From Vibrio sp. ED004 (GTDB taxonomy: Bacteria; Pseudomonadota; Gammaproteobacteria; Enterobacterales; Vibrionaceae): a stretch of 64,000 nucleotides of DNA. Shown here in pieces: positions 17,904 through 27,440 of this stretch. The notes under the pieces are model-generated. The model saw only the letters and a program-made list of their open reading frames with translations. It was not told where the DNA came from and searched no databases. The position numbers and the translations under genes are program-made. The DNA lies in the NCBI RefSeq assembly GCF_023206395.1, contig NZ_CP066150.1, positions 992,001 to 1,056,000 on the forward strand. Direction: 5' to 3'. How positions within the stretch are numbered: position 1 is the stretch's first letter; the number at the start of each line of letters is the position of its first letter.

Positions 17904-17945
17904 ATATGATAGGTGCAAAACTTAGTGATACTTAAAGTGAGAGAT

Positions 17946-17974
17946 GACCCTGTAAATAATTCTGTGTAACTGTC
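17946..17974 (+). repeat. IS256-family left inverted repeat
   Basis: 29-bp terminal repeat, matching the other end at 19219-19247 at about 24 positions. Confidence 0.9.
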
Positions 17975-18000
17975 GGGGTTACATATATTCAGTTAATCGG

Positions 18001-19193
18001 TCTTCGAACATAATCATAAAGCGGTTCAGGGCTTGTCGCCAGTTTCTAATTGGCATCGTCCATCTTTTGAGGCATCCTGGATCGCTAAGAAGATCACCTT
18101 CCTTGCCGATTCATCTGTCGGGAACAGCTTACGCTTTTAATCGCTTTTCTAATAACACTATTAAGTGATTCTATGGCATTAGTCGTATAAATTGCTCGCC
18201 TAATATCTTCTGGGTAGTTGAAGAGCGTGTTCAGGTTATTCCAATGTGCTGTCCAAGAGCGGCTGATCTGAGGGTATTTGCCATCCCATTTATCTGAGAA
18301 CTGCTCTAGCGCTAGCAAGGCTTCATCTTCTGTCTTCGACTGATAGATCTTCTTAAGATCGGCAGCCACAGCTTTATAATCTTTCCAAGGTACATACCTA
18401 ACTGAGTTTCTCACCATATGGACGATACAGAGCTGGATCTGAGTATTTGGGAATGCGGCATTAATGGCATCAGGAAAGCCCTTCAGACCATCGACACAAG
18501 CAATGAGAATGTCTTTTACTCCGCGGTTTTGTAGCTCTGTTAGCACAGCAAGCCAGAACTTAGCACCTTCCGTCTCTGACAACCACATGCCAAGCAGCTC
18601 TTTTGACCCTCCATGTTCACGCCTAGCGCAAGATAAACAGCTTTGTTGATGACTTGTTTATCTTGCCTGATTTTTAACGACAATGCAGTCGAGATAAACG
18701 ATTGGGTAGACTTCATCTAATGGGCGAGATTGCCATTCAACAACCTGCTCTAGAACAGAGTCCGTCACCTTAGATATAAGGGTTGGTGAGACATCCGCAT
18801 CGTACATTTCCTTGAATGTGGCTACGATTTCTCGGGTCGTCATGCCTTTAGCATAGAGGCTTAAGATTTTGTCATCCATCGACTGGAAACGAGTTTGGTG
18901 CTTGCGAACCAGCTTTGGTTCAAAGCTTGACTCACGGTCACGAGGAACGTCTATCGGCACTTCACCATCATCAGTGATAATAGACTTGCTGGTATACCCA
19001 TTACGTGAGTTGGAGCTGGGTTTTGGGAGTGTTTTTCGTAGCCAAGGTGCTCATCAAGCTCAACATTCAATGCTGTCTCAACAGTCACCTTGGTTAACAT
19101 TTTTCGGAAGTCATCAAGATCAGATTCTGTCTTAATTGATTTAGCTGCTTCACGAGCAAAAGCTTCAAGTGCTTTCTTATCCATACTATCCAT
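18001..19193 (-). pseudogene. IS256-family transposase, multiple frameshifts
   Basis: Read on the minus strand, the protein starts at 19193 (MDSMDKKALEAFAREAAKS) and can be followed through to a stop in the region of 18001 only by correcting at least five single-base indels. These lie near 19021 (AAAA short by one), 18675 (one extra A), 18605 (AAGGAG reduced to AAGAG), 18137 and 18068 (A runs short by one). The corrected sequence has the Transposase_mut features: YLDCIVVK around the first catalytic Asp, CVDGLKGFPDAI with the second Asp, and the TTNAIESLNSVIRKAIK motif with the catalytic Glu. All lesions are in or beside A runs. The product cannot be made as it stands. Confidence 0.88.
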
Positions 19194-19218
19194 CCTTAGC
19201 CTTTAAGGCTTAAGTCTA

Positions 19219-19247
19219 GACAGTTACACAGAATTTAGGACAGTCTC
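19219..19247 (-). repeat. IS256-family right inverted repeat
   Basis: 29-bp terminal repeat paired with 17946-17974, followed directly by the TGAGAGAT duplication. Confidence 0.9.
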
Positions 19248-19474
19248 TGAGAGATTGAACAATCCCCAGTTTGTGCATTAATTCTGAATGAAAAAGCATG
19301 TGAATGGTAATCCACACCATCATTCCAAATTGTTTCTCCAAATATCTTACATAGCTCTAGCTCACTTACTGAACCGAACTCTTCCATGTGTTTAGCTACA
19401 GATAAAAGTTTACCTCTTATCTCTGCAGTCCATTCCGTGTTACTCAAGCAGTTGAAAGCCATAGTTTTTTGCAT
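19235..19474 (-). CDS. Small hypothetical protein whose last codons were replaced by the IS256-family element
   Basis: The 79-residue frame starts MQKTMAFNCLSNTEWTAEIR and runs into the element's right inverted repeat, where it stops. Removing the element and one copy of the TGAGAGAT duplication joins the codons for CSIS to HFKYH and a TAA at 17922-17924, giving an 80-residue original. The insertion thus changed only the last five residues and separated the gene from its terminator at 17876-17903. The protein is soluble and cysteine-containing; I recognise no family. Confidence 0.6.
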   Translation of the reverse strand: MQKTMAFNCLSNTEWTAEIRGKLLSVAKHMEEFGSVSELELCKIFGETIWNDGVDYHSHAFSFRINAQTGDCSISQRLS

Positions 19475-19743
19475 ATTACCTAGCCAAAATGTTTCTTGTT
19501 ATTAAGTTATATGAAGATTCATGATAACAATTTTCTGGCGTTTGTAAATCAATTTTGTGATGAATATCTCACATACTCGCTTGCATTGATTGGAAATTGA
19601 ACTTTATTGTTGATAGTTAGCACATTAGTTTCACGACTTATTGATAAAGCTTTGATTAACGCATTATTAAAATATTATGAATGGGGTTGAGCATAATTAT
19701 CTGAAAAGTCCAGTCGTTCAAGTGAGGAAACCCAAAGGTGATT

Positions 19744-20319
19744 TCAGTTTGGTGCGTCTTCTATTTGCAGGTTAGTTTGGCGTGCTTCATCAATCATCGT
19801 CGCTTCTTTGCGATATCTTAATGATAGCTGACGGAATTTTTCAGTGAGTGTATGGAGATCTCTCAATAGTGATTGTGAGCTTTTTACGTGCACTTGAGCG
19901 CTTTCAGCCTGACGCGGGAGTTTGTCTTTGGTGCAATGGTTGGCGATGTCTTTCCATGAATACTCTAGCGACTGAGCGCCTTCAAGTTCAGAAGACACTA
20001 CGTACGCCTGTTGTAACAAAACCTCAGAGACATCATACGCGGTATTCATATGACTATTGAGCTGAATATTAAACTTTTGTTCGTACTTTGCCCAAAGCTC
20101 AATGACCTGCTTTTCATTAAAGTGTTTAGATAACAGTGTTTGTGATTCATAGGTAGAGAGAACTTGGTTGAACTCTTTGGTGTACTGATTATAACGACTT
20201 TCAAACGAGAGTTGACGATCTAACAGCGTTTGCCAGTTTTCACGGTCACAATGATTCGCTAGAGCGACATTGCAACTCAAAGGTACGCATAAAATGATCA
20301 CTTTCTCCCAAAAACTCAT
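19744..20319 (-). CDS. Periplasmic coiled-coil hypothetical protein
   Basis: The 191-residue protein has a Sec signal peptide (MSFWEKVIILCVPLSCNVALA), then a helical, Glu/Gln-rich body with predicted coiled-coil stretches (FESRYNQYTKEFNQVLSTYESQ and LRDLHTLTEKFRQLSLRYRK). Two cysteines in the mature part (NHCDREN and ANHCTKD) could form a disulfide. ATG 20319 is preceded by GAGGAA; the TTG at 20331 is less likely. It is divergent from a membrane-anchored SH3-domain protein with about 105 bases between starts, so the two may share control. I do not recognise a named family. Confidence 0.6.
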   Translation of the reverse strand: MSFWEKVIILCVPLSCNVALANHCDRENWQTLLDRQLSFESRYNQYTKEFNQVLSTYESQTLLSKHFNEKQVIELWAKYEQKFNIQLNSHMNTAYDVSEVLLQQAYVVSSELEGAQSLEYSWKDIANHCTKDKLPRQAESAQVHVKSSQSLLRDLHTLTEKFRQLSLRYRKEATMIDEARQTNLQIEDAPN

Positions 20320-20424
20320 GACTTTCCTCAACTTACTGTGCTCTCTATTGAGAGTATAGATGAGCAGGCGAATGAGTTGATGTACACTTGAGCCATACCT
20401 AAAACGGAAGAGCTGGTGGATTTG

Positions 20425-21096
20425 ATGAAAAAAGCGCTGATCGCTTTACTTGTGTTGTTAGTACTGGGCGGAGGAGGAGCTGCGTATTACTTCTTCGTTA
20501 TGAACAAAGACCCAATTCCACCAGAACAAACGGAAGAGCCTGAACAAGCAGTTACTAAGCAATCAGAATCTGATCTCGCACCCATCATGGATCTTCAACC
20601 TGAACCAGAACAGACGGAATTTTACGTTTTGGAGAGAAAGCTTGAAGTGGTTGAACAACCTGAAGTCGATGGTTTAATCACAGATTACCTCTACAAAGGA
20701 GAAAAGGTCGAGGTACTTGAGAAGCAAGGTGAATGGGCTCGCATCTCAGATTACATCGTCCTAAAGGAAGGTGGTCCACAAACTGCAGAGTGGGTTGCTA
20801 TGTCAGGTTTATCGAATGATGAAGTGATTATTTCAGAGAAAGAAAGTAAAGAGATATTGGATTCTTATTTGGTAAAATCTGACGATCTTAAGATCCACCA
20901 AGAGAGATTCCGTAATGCTGTCGTAAAGCTGATTTCTGAGGGCGAATGTGCCCCAAGTGATTTCGAAGAATTAGGCGGTTGGGTGAAATCGGTGAAGTAC
21001 AGTGAGCGAGATGTCTATTTTATTTATTGCGGTGGTCTGTCCCTTGAAAACAAAATTTATCTTGATGTAAATACAAATGAAATATTTACTAAGTAG
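20425..21096 (+). CDS. Membrane-anchored protein with bacterial SH3-like domain
   Basis: The 223-residue protein has one N-terminal membrane helix (residues about 3-23, with a GGGGAA run), a Pro/Glu-rich linker (PIPPEQTEEPEQ), then a segment resembling a bacterial SH3 fold around residues 68-125 (LYKGEKVEVLEKQGEWARISDY...WVAMSGL). A C-terminal part of about 80 residues contains two cysteines (GECAPSDF and FIYCGGL) that could pair. It is probably anchored in the inner membrane with the body in the periplasm. ATG 20425 follows GGTGGA; a GTG at 20416 is also possible. A strong terminator follows, which an ISL3 element has hit. Confidence 0.65.
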   Translation: MKKALIALLVLLVLGGGGAAYYFFVMNKDPIPPEQTEEPEQAVTKQSESDLAPIMDLQPEPEQTEFYVLERKLEVVEQPEVDGLITDYLYKGEKVEVLEKQGEWARISDYIVLKEGGPQTAEWVAMSGLSNDEVIISEKESKEILDSYLVKSDDLKIHQERFRNAVVKLISEGECAPSDFEELGGWVKSVKYSERDVYFIYCGGLSLENKIYLDVNTNEIFTK

Positions 21097-21165
21097 AATC
21101 CAATTCGCTATTAATGTCTGATATGTTTATAGCGATTAGCCTTTCTATTTATTGATTTATATCGT

Positions 21166-21197
21166 AAGCCCACTCTCTTGAGAGTGGGCTTTTTTAT
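21166..21197 (+). terminator. Rho-independent terminator of the SH3-domain gene, interrupted by ISL3
   Basis: A perfect 10-bp stem (aagcccactc / gagtgggctt) with a 6-nt loop runs into a T tract. The ISL3 element begins right after TTTTTTAT at 21190-21197, and the same 8 bases are repeated at the element's other end. The hairpin and its T run are still whole on the left side. Confidence 0.9.
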
Positions 21198-21294
21198 GGT
21201 TCATCGCGGATTAGCGGGAACTAAAAACAAAAAAACGGTAGTAAGTGATATGGTTTAGTCGCCAAACAAAAATCATACACAAACTACCGTTTTC

Positions 21295-22487
21295 ATGCCG
21301 AATCATACTTTCCTATCTTCATTCTGGGAAGGCTTTAAAATAGTAAAGTCTCACCAGACAGCATCACTTGTTACACTAACTCTTAAACCTAATTCTGAGG
21401 CTAAATGCCTTTGCGGTCTTGAAGCTGAGGCTATCCATGAGTATCAATGGCGTCATGTGAAAGAGGCCATGTTGTTCAATGTTCCTGTTGAGCTTTCCGT
21501 TCAAACTCGAAGGATCAAGTGTCGTGACTGCGGCATAAAAACAGAGTTTCTATCTTGGTTAGAGCCTTATGCTCGTATAACGACGCGTCTAAAAAGCTAT
21601 ATAGAACAACTACTGCCTCTTCTTCCCATTAAGCATATCTCCCAGTTAACGAGCGTTCATTGGCACACCATTAAAGAGATAGATAAACGTCGACTTCGCC
21701 AAGTGGTACCGTCAGTGAAATGGGAAGGGCTAAGGCAGCTCGTCATGGACGAGTTCGCCATCTTTAAAGGGCACTGATATGCCACAGTCATCGCTGATGC
21801 TAAGACTCACCAAGTCATTTGGATAGGGTTGGGTCGTAGCCGCAAGGACATACGACCGTTTTTCGAGCAGTTAGGCAAGCATGGTAACAATATCGAAGCG
21901 GTCGCAATGGACATGAATACGGCTTTTGACCTTGAAGTTCAAGCGCACTGCCCGAATGCAAAAATCGTTTACGACTTATTCCATGTTGTTGCTAAGTTCG
22001 GTCGTGAGGTGATGGATAGAGTCAGAGTCGACCAAGCTAACAAACTCAAGCAGGATAAAAAAGCGAGGCAATGTGTGAAGCGCTCACGCTGGGTACTGCT
22101 GAAAAACAGAGATAATTTAAATGCACGACAAGATAGCTATCTTACTGAAATATTGAATATCAATAAGGACTTGATGGCCACTTATATACTGGCTCACAAC
22201 TCAAAGAGCTTTGGTACTGTAAATCAGAAGCACATGCTAAGGGGCTCTGGGAGGTATGGTGGGCACAAGTGCAAGAGAGTGGAATTAAGCCATTGAAAGA
22301 GTTTGCACGAAAACTGAGGCCTTATCTTCACGGTATTATTGCATCGGCAACTTATCCGCTCAACACCTGCACATTGGAAGGGATAAACAACAAAATAAAG
22401 TTAATCAAGCGAATGGGGTATGGATATCGAGATACAGACTACTTCTTCTTGAAGATAAAAGCGGCTTTCCCCGGAAAGCCGCGATGA
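21295..22487 (+). pseudogene. ISL3-family transposase, copy 1, nonsense mutation and frameshift
   Basis: The protein starts MPNHTFLSSFWEGFKIV, has the zinc-finger-like CLCGLEAEA...CRDCG (zf-ISL3 type) and the DDE-domain start DEFAIFKGH. There CGA, seen in copy 2, has become TGA (21775-21777), ending it after 160 residues. The frame reopens to a one-base deletion at about 22190 (ACTGG against ACTCGG in copy 2), after which another frame carries the end (CTLEGINNKIKLIKRMGYG...AAFPGKPR). Corrected length is about 397 residues, normal for the family. It should be inactive unless readthrough and frameshifting rescue it. Confidence 0.9.
22461..22482 (+). repeat. Hairpin inside the ISL3 right end
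   Basis: gcggctttcc / ggaaagccgc is a perfect 10-bp stem with a 2-nt gap, overlapping the transposase 3' end. The same structure is in copy 2. It may protect the element from readthrough or help transposase recognise the end. Confidence 0.6.
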
Positions 22488-22498
22488 ACCTTTTTTAT

Positions 22499-22980
22499 TG
22501 CCTATTCATTTTCACTCATCGAGTTAGATTGTTAGTTGGTGTGATTTTAATATTTATTTATATTGAATTTGATATAGAAATACCTCGATAGATTTATTAA
22601 TAGTAAATAGCAAGCTCGATATTATTCCTACGATCAATTGTTTACTTTTTCAATATTGCATTCTTATTGAAACAAGTTGAGGGTGTGATTTTATTTATAG
22701 TAAACAAAGACTTATCGACTTGGCGATAAAAGTAAAATCAAATAAACCTTAATAATATCAAAGTCTTGCGCTGGTTTACATCTGCGTAACATTTCATCGG
22801 TTTTGGGATGCAAGTCTAGTTTTTAATCATAATACGAAAATATTTTATATCTGTAATAATACTTTTTGTTTTTGAACTGTAGGGTTTAATTAAAGCAAAA
22901 CGTAAGTTTTAATTATCGACTAAGACATTATCTTATTAACATCATTGTTATTTAATTGCTTGTAAGGGATGGAACCATTA
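22499..22980. other. Intergenic region upstream of phaB (482 bp)
   Basis: This is very AT-rich DNA from the ISL3 target duplication to phaB, presumably holding the pha operon promoter. No gene frame, clear operator or terminator was seen. Confidence 0.5.
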
Positions 22981-23721
22981 ATGAAAAAGCTTGCTTTAAT
23001 TACAGGGTCAAAAGGCGGTATCGGCTCAGCAATTTCCTCTAAATTAGTTGCAGACGGTTATCGTGTAATCGCGACTTATTTTACTGGAAATTACCAATGT
23101 GCATTGGATTGGTTTAACGAAAAGCAATTCACCGAAGATCAAGTGAGATTGTTTGAATTAGATGTGACCAATACTGAGGAGTGTGCGTTGAGCTTGAGCA
23201 AGTTGTTAGAAGAAGAAGGCACCGTGGATGTATTGGTTAATAACGCGGGAATTACACGTGATAGCGTCTTTAAAAAGATGGATGCGGAAGCGTGGAAAGA
23301 CGTGATTGAGACGAATCTCAACAGCCTATTCAATGTGACTCAGCCTCTATTTGCACCAATGTGTGAAAAAGGTAACTGCCGAGTCATCAACATCTCTTCC
23401 GTCAATGGTCTTAAAGGTCAGTTTGGGCAAACGAACTACTCGGCAGCTAAAGCTGGAATGATTGGTTTTTCTAAAGCTCTGGCAGCGGAAGGTGCGCGCA
23501 GCGGCGTAACAGTGAACGTGATTGCCCCTGGCTATACAGCGACCCCTATGGTTGAGCAAATGAAGCCTGAAGTACTTGATTCAATCAAGAACCAAATCCC
23601 GATGAAACGCTTGGCATCGCCTGTTGAAATTGCAGACGCAGTAGGCTTTTTAGCGAGTGAATCTGGCGCGTACATTACAGGCGAGACATTGTCTGTGAAT
23701 GGCGGCTTGTACATGCACTAA
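22981..23721 (+). CDS. phaB: Acetoacetyl-CoA reductase PhaB
   Basis: It reduces acetoacetyl-CoA to (R)-3-hydroxybutyryl-CoA with NADPH, the second step of polyhydroxybutyrate synthesis. The 246-residue SDR protein has the cofactor motif TGSKGGIG (residues 8-15), NNAG at 87-90, catalytic Ser140, Tyr153 and Lys157 (YSAAK), and the family end GETLSVNGGLYMH. ATG 22981 is preferred because an SDR fold starts there; ATG 22969 sits directly on the AAGGG. It is the first gene of phaB-phaA-phaP-phaC, with phaA following 23 bases later. Confidence 0.92.
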   Translation: MKKLALITGSKGGIGSAISSKLVADGYRVIATYFTGNYQCALDWFNEKQFTEDQVRLFELDVTNTEECALSLSKLLEEEGTVDVLVNNAGITRDSVFKKMDAEAWKDVIETNLNSLFNVTQPLFAPMCEKGNCRVINISSVNGLKGQFGQTNYSAAKAGMIGFSKALAAEGARSGVTVNVIAPGYTATPMVEQMKPEVLDSIKNQIPMKRLASPVEIADAVGFLASESGAYITGETLSVNGGLYMH

Positions 23722-23744
23722 TTGGCGAAACTGAAGGGATTGGA

Positions 23745-24959
23745 ATGATGGAAAAAGTATTTATTGTTGCGGCTAAGCGCACTCCTATTGGTGCATTTAC
23801 CGGGTCGCTAAAAAACGTATCTGCGGGCGAGCTGGCTGGCGTTGCGATCAAAGGTGCGCTTGAGTCTGTCGATATTTCGTTAGATGCGATTGATGAAGTG
23901 ATCGTCGGCAACGTGATTTCGGCAGGTCAAGGCATGGGGGTTGCTCGTCAGGCTTCCATCTATGCGGGGCTTCCTGAGGAAACACCAGCATACGGCGTGA
24001 ACATGATTTGCGGCAGTGGCATGAAATCAGTGATGGACGCAGCGGCGCACATTAAAGCACAAGATGCTGAAGTGGTTATTGCTGCCGGTGTTGAAGTGAT
24101 GTCCCAAATTCCTTTTGTGGTACCAGCGAGCGTTCGTAATGGTCAGAAAATGGGTGACATCTCAATGAAAGACTTACTGGTTGGTGATGGCTTAACCGAT
24201 GCGTTTAATCACTACCACATGGGCATGACCGCTGAGAATATCGCGAACACGTTGAATATTTCGCGCCTAGCTCAAGATAACTATGCCTTAGAAAGCCAAC
24301 AGAAAGCCGTTGCTGCGATTGAAGCGGGTAAGTTTAACGAGCAAATCGTGCCTGTAGAAGTTAAGCAGCGCAGACAAACCATCACGTTTGATACAGATGA
24401 GTATCCGAAGTCAGACGCGACATTTGAAGGTCTACAAAAGCTTCGCCCAGCCTTTGACCGTGAAGGGTCTGTCACGGCGGGTAACGCTTCGGGTATCAAT
24501 GATGGTGCGAGTGCGATTATCTTAGCGTCTGAGTCGGCGGTAGCGAAATATGGTCTAACACCTTTAGTGGAACTGACCAGCTACGCACAATCAGGTTTGG
24601 ATCCAAAGATTATGGGTTTAGGACCAGTAGAAGCGGTTTCTAAAGCGCTTGATAAAGCGAATCTCACTCTCGAAGAAATAGATTTATTTGAATTGAATGA
24701 AGCGTTTGCAGCACAAGCTCTTGGCGTAATGTACCAATTATCAGAGCAGCATGACTTACCGCTTGATGCGTTCAAGCCAAAGGTGAATGTGAATGGTGGT
24801 GCAATCGCGCTTGGCCATCCTTTAGGTGCGTCAGGCAATCGAATTATTGTTTCACTCATCCATGAAATGCTTGAACAGAAAATGACTTATGGCGTTGCTT
24901 CACTCTGTGTGGGTGGAGGAATGGGAACCGCTGTTTTGCTAAAAGGTATTGAAGGTTAG
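23745..24959 (+). CDS. phaA: Acetyl-CoA C-acetyltransferase PhaA (thiolase)
   Basis: It condenses two acetyl-CoA to acetoacetyl-CoA, feeding PhaB. The 404-residue biosynthetic thiolase has the nucleophile Cys89 in NMICGSGMKS, His358 in GGAIALGHPLGASG and Cys388 in ASLCVGGGMGTA. GAAGGG lies six bases before ATG 23745; a second ATG follows directly at 23748. Tetrameric cytoplasmic enzyme by family. Its place between phaB and the phasin gene marks it as the polymer-dedicated thiolase rather than a fatty acid oxidation one. Confidence 0.93.
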   Translation: MMEKVFIVAAKRTPIGAFTGSLKNVSAGELAGVAIKGALESVDISLDAIDEVIVGNVISAGQGMGVARQASIYAGLPEETPAYGVNMICGSGMKSVMDAAAHIKAQDAEVVIAAGVEVMSQIPFVVPASVRNGQKMGDISMKDLLVGDGLTDAFNHYHMGMTAENIANTLNISRLAQDNYALESQQKAVAAIEAGKFNEQIVPVEVKQRRQTITFDTDEYPKSDATFEGLQKLRPAFDREGSVTAGNASGINDGASAIILASESAVAKYGLTPLVELTSYAQSGLDPKIMGLGPVEAVSKALDKANLTLEEIDLFELNEAFAAQALGVMYQLSEQHDLPLDAFKPKVNVNGGAIALGHPLGASGNRIIVSLIHEMLEQKMTYGVASLCVGGGMGTAVLLKGIEG

Positions 24960-25090
24960 AGCCTGATATATCGGTAGCAAGCTTAAAATATCGGATCAGC
25001 TTTTCAAAGCATCGTGAGTTAATCGATGAGCGTTGGCTGAAACGGTAGTGACACAAATTTATTAAACTATGTATTCATCAGGAGTTACTT

Positions 25091-25438
25091 ATGTACACGG
25101 ATATTTTCAAAACAATTACTGACCAAACTGAAAAGCAATTTGAACCGTACTTAAAGTTCAACAAGTTGGTTGCAAAGAACGTCCAAACGATGACTGAACT
25201 GCAAATGAATGCAATGCAGACTTACACGGACATGGGTCTTGCGCAAATGAAAGCAGTGACTGAAATCAAAGACGTGACTAGCCTAACGGCTTTCAACAGC
25301 CAGCAACTAGCAGCGCTAACTCAATTGTCTCAACAGATGATGACCGATAGCTCAAAAATGCAAGCTGCTGCAAAAGAGTTCAAAGAAGATGTTGAAACAC
25401 TAACAACTGAAAACTTGAAAACAGTTACACCTGCATAA
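25091..25438 (+). CDS. phaP: Phasin (PHA granule-associated protein)
   Basis: The 115-residue protein is helical and amphipathic with no cysteine, rich in Thr, Gln and Met (QTEKQFEPYLKFNKLVAKNVQTMTE...MQAAAKEFKEDVETLT), and matches the phasin family that coats polyhydroxyalkanoate granules and limits their size. AGGAG lies 6 bases before the ATG. It lies between phaA and phaC, as in other vibrios. Phasin is normally the most abundant granule protein; the 131-bp gap before it could hold its own promoter. Confidence 0.88.
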   Translation: MYTDIFKTITDQTEKQFEPYLKFNKLVAKNVQTMTELQMNAMQTYTDMGLAQMKAVTEIKDVTSLTAFNSQQLAALTQLSQQMMTDSSKMQAAAKEFKEDVETLTTENLKTVTPA

Positions 25439-25513
25439 ATTTAATCGCCATCGAGTTAGCGCAGTGTTTGCTGTGAGGCTCGGTGGCGATTTTCCGATTA
25501 TTGGAGTCATGTT

Positions 25514-27340
25514 ATGTTTCAACACTTCTTTTCGGACTACCTTGTTAAACTTCAACAAACGAACCAGCAATGGTGGGAAAGCTTTGAACAAAACAAGGAA
25601 GCCGCGCAATCTCCCCTAAACCAAGCGATGCAAGAATTGAACTTTGAGGATGCATCAAAAATCTTCGAGCAAGCCGCTAACCAACCTGCCGTTCTTCTTC
25701 AGTTACAATCCCAATGGTGGGAACAACAACTCAAGATCTGGCAAAATGCCGCGTTGATGGGCAACACCGAGAGTGTGATAGCCGAAGATCGTAGCGACAA
25801 GCGCTTTATTGACGAGGCGTGGAAAAACGACCCGTTCTACAGCTTTATCAAGCAATCCTATTTGTTATTCAGCAAAAGCTATATCGATACCATCAACTCT
25901 ATCGAAGGCATCGACGAAAAAACCAAAGAGCGTGTGGCGTTCTTTTCACGTCAGGCTATTAATGCTCTTTCTCCAAGCAATTTCATTGCGACTAACCCAG
26001 AGCTGATGAAACTGACGCTTGAGCGAAATGGCGAAAACCTGCTTGATGGGTTAGAGCAACTACAAGCAGACGTTGAAGCGAGTGCTGATATTCTCAAGAT
26101 TCGTATGACCAACAATAATGCCTTCCGATTAGGTGTTGATGTTGCGAACACGGAAGGTGATGTTGTTTTTCAAAACGACCTGTTCGAGCTTATTCAATAC
26201 TATCCAAAGACACCTCAGGTGAATGCAACGCCTTTGTTGATCGTTCCGCCGTTCATCAATAAGTACTACATTCTTGACCTTCGTGAAAAGAACTCGATGG
26301 TACGTTGGTTGCTTGAGCAAGGGCACAGTGTGTTCATGATGTCTTGGCGTAATCCGGGTGAGGCGCAGAAAGACCAAGAATTCGGTGACTATGTCACGGA
26401 AGGTGTAGTGAAAGCGGTCGCGGCGATTGAAGACATTACCGGTAAAGAGCAGATCAATGCTGCGGGTTACTGTATCGGTGGCACGGTATTGGCTTCTACG
26501 GTTGCTTACTACGCAGCGAAGCGCATGAAGAAACGCATCAAAACCGCGACCTTCTTTACCACCTTGTTGGATTTTTCACAGCCGGGAGAGGTTGGCGCGT
26601 ATATCAACGAAACGATCATTAACGCGATTGAGAAACAGAACGACGCCAAAGGTTATATGGATGGTCGCTCACTGAGCGTGACGTTCAGTTTGCTTCGCGA
26701 AAACAGTCTGTACTGGAACTACTACATTGATAACTACCTAAAAGGCAGCAGCCCAATGGAGTTTGACCTGTTGTACTGGAACAGTGACAGCACCAACGTG
26801 GCTGCGAAATGCCATAACTTCTTGTTGCGTGAGCTTTACCTTGAGAACAAACTCGTGCAAGACAAAGGCGTGAAAGTAGGTGGTGTTTGGATCGATTTGA
26901 ATAAGATCAAAATACCGAGCTACTTCATCTCAGCCAAAGAAGACCATATTGCCTTATGGCAGGGGACTTACCGTGGTGCATTGAACACAGGTGGCAACAA
27001 AACTTTTGTGTTGGGTGAATCAGGACATATTGCAGGTATTGTTAATCATCCAGACAAGAAGAAATATGGGTTCTGGTTGAATGACAATCTTGATGATTCT
27101 GCTGATGAATGGCTATCAAATGCGAGCCACAACGAAGGTTCATGGTGGACACACTGGGATCAGTGGTTACAGGGCTTTGAGACTGACGAGAAGATCGAAC
27201 CTTTCAATCAAGGTTCTGAGCTTAACCCTGTGATTGGCAAGGCACCAGGCAACTATGTAAAACAGGTGCTGCCGATTATTGATCAAGAAACGGTAGATAA
27301 AGAGCCTGCTGACACAGAAGCTCCGAAAAACGAATCTTAG
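25514..27340 (+). CDS. phaC: Class I poly(3-hydroxyalkanoate) synthase PhaC
   Basis: It polymerises (R)-3-hydroxybutyryl-CoA on the granule surface. The 608-residue protein has an N-terminal helical region, then the alpha/beta-hydrolase core with the lipase-like box GYCIGG holding catalytic Cys320, Asp477 in SAKEDHIALW and His505 in GESGHIAGIVNHP. The WWTHWDQWL segment near the C-terminus is also typical. Class I synthases are about 560-620 residues, so this is full length. GGAG precedes the start. Its terminator has been displaced by an ISL3 insertion; the hairpin now lies at 28735-28762. Confidence 0.95.
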   Translation: MFQHFFSDYLVKLQQTNQQWWESFEQNKEAAQSPLNQAMQELNFEDASKIFEQAANQPAVLLQLQSQWWEQQLKIWQNAALMGNTESVIAEDRSDKRFIDEAWKNDPFYSFIKQSYLLFSKSYIDTINSIEGIDEKTKERVAFFSRQAINALSPSNFIATNPELMKLTLERNGENLLDGLEQLQADVEASADILKIRMTNNNAFRLGVDVANTEGDVVFQNDLFELIQYYPKTPQVNATPLLIVPPFINKYYILDLREKNSMVRWLLEQGHSVFMMSWRNPGEAQKDQEFGDYVTEGVVKAVAAIEDITGKEQINAAGYCIGGTVLASTVAYYAAKRMKKRIKTATFFTTLLDFSQPGEVGAYINETIINAIEKQNDAKGYMDGRSLSVTFSLLRENSLYWNYYIDNYLKGSSPMEFDLLYWNSDSTNVAAKCHNFLLRELYLENKLVQDKGVKVGGVWIDLNKIKIPSYFISAKEDHIALWQGTYRGALNTGGNKTFVLGESGHIAGIVNHPDKKKYGFWLNDNLDDSADEWLSNASHNEGSWWTHWDQWLQGFETDEKIEPFNQGSELNPVIGKAPGNYVKQVLPIIDQETVDKEPADTEAPKNES

Positions 27341-27440
27341 GTTTTGTTATATAAGGCTTTCTTTCTATAAGCTGCGATGTCTCTTTACTAAGGTTTCATC
27401 ATCCCCCTAGCTGTAAACAGAAACGCCGGATAATAAAAAA

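Larger units (their letters stand above)
17946..19247 (-). mobile_element. IS256-family insertion sequence, 1302 bp, degenerate
   Basis: The ends are 29-bp imperfect inverted repeats, 17946-17974 and 19219-19247, with 16 bases (attctgtgtaactgtc) exactly shared and about 24 of 29 matching. An 8-bp target duplication TGAGAGAT lies directly outside each end (17938-17945 and 19248-19255). Length, repeat size and 8-bp duplication fit the IS256 family. The single transposase gene, on the minus strand, is broken by several one-base indels. The intact duplication shows that the element has not recombined with another copy since insertion. Confidence 0.92.
21198..22490 (+). mobile_element. ISL3-family insertion sequence, copy 1 (1293 bp)
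   Basis: The ends match as inverted repeats: GGTTCATCGCGG at the left and its reverse complement at the right, with about 19 of 24 terminal bases matching. The 8-bp target duplication TTTTTTAT flanks it exactly (21190-21197 and 22491-22498). The transposase reads rightward and ends within the right repeat. The element is about 99% identical to the copy at 27441-28731, in the same orientation. A perfect 10-bp hairpin lies near the right end (22461-22482). Confidence 0.93.
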
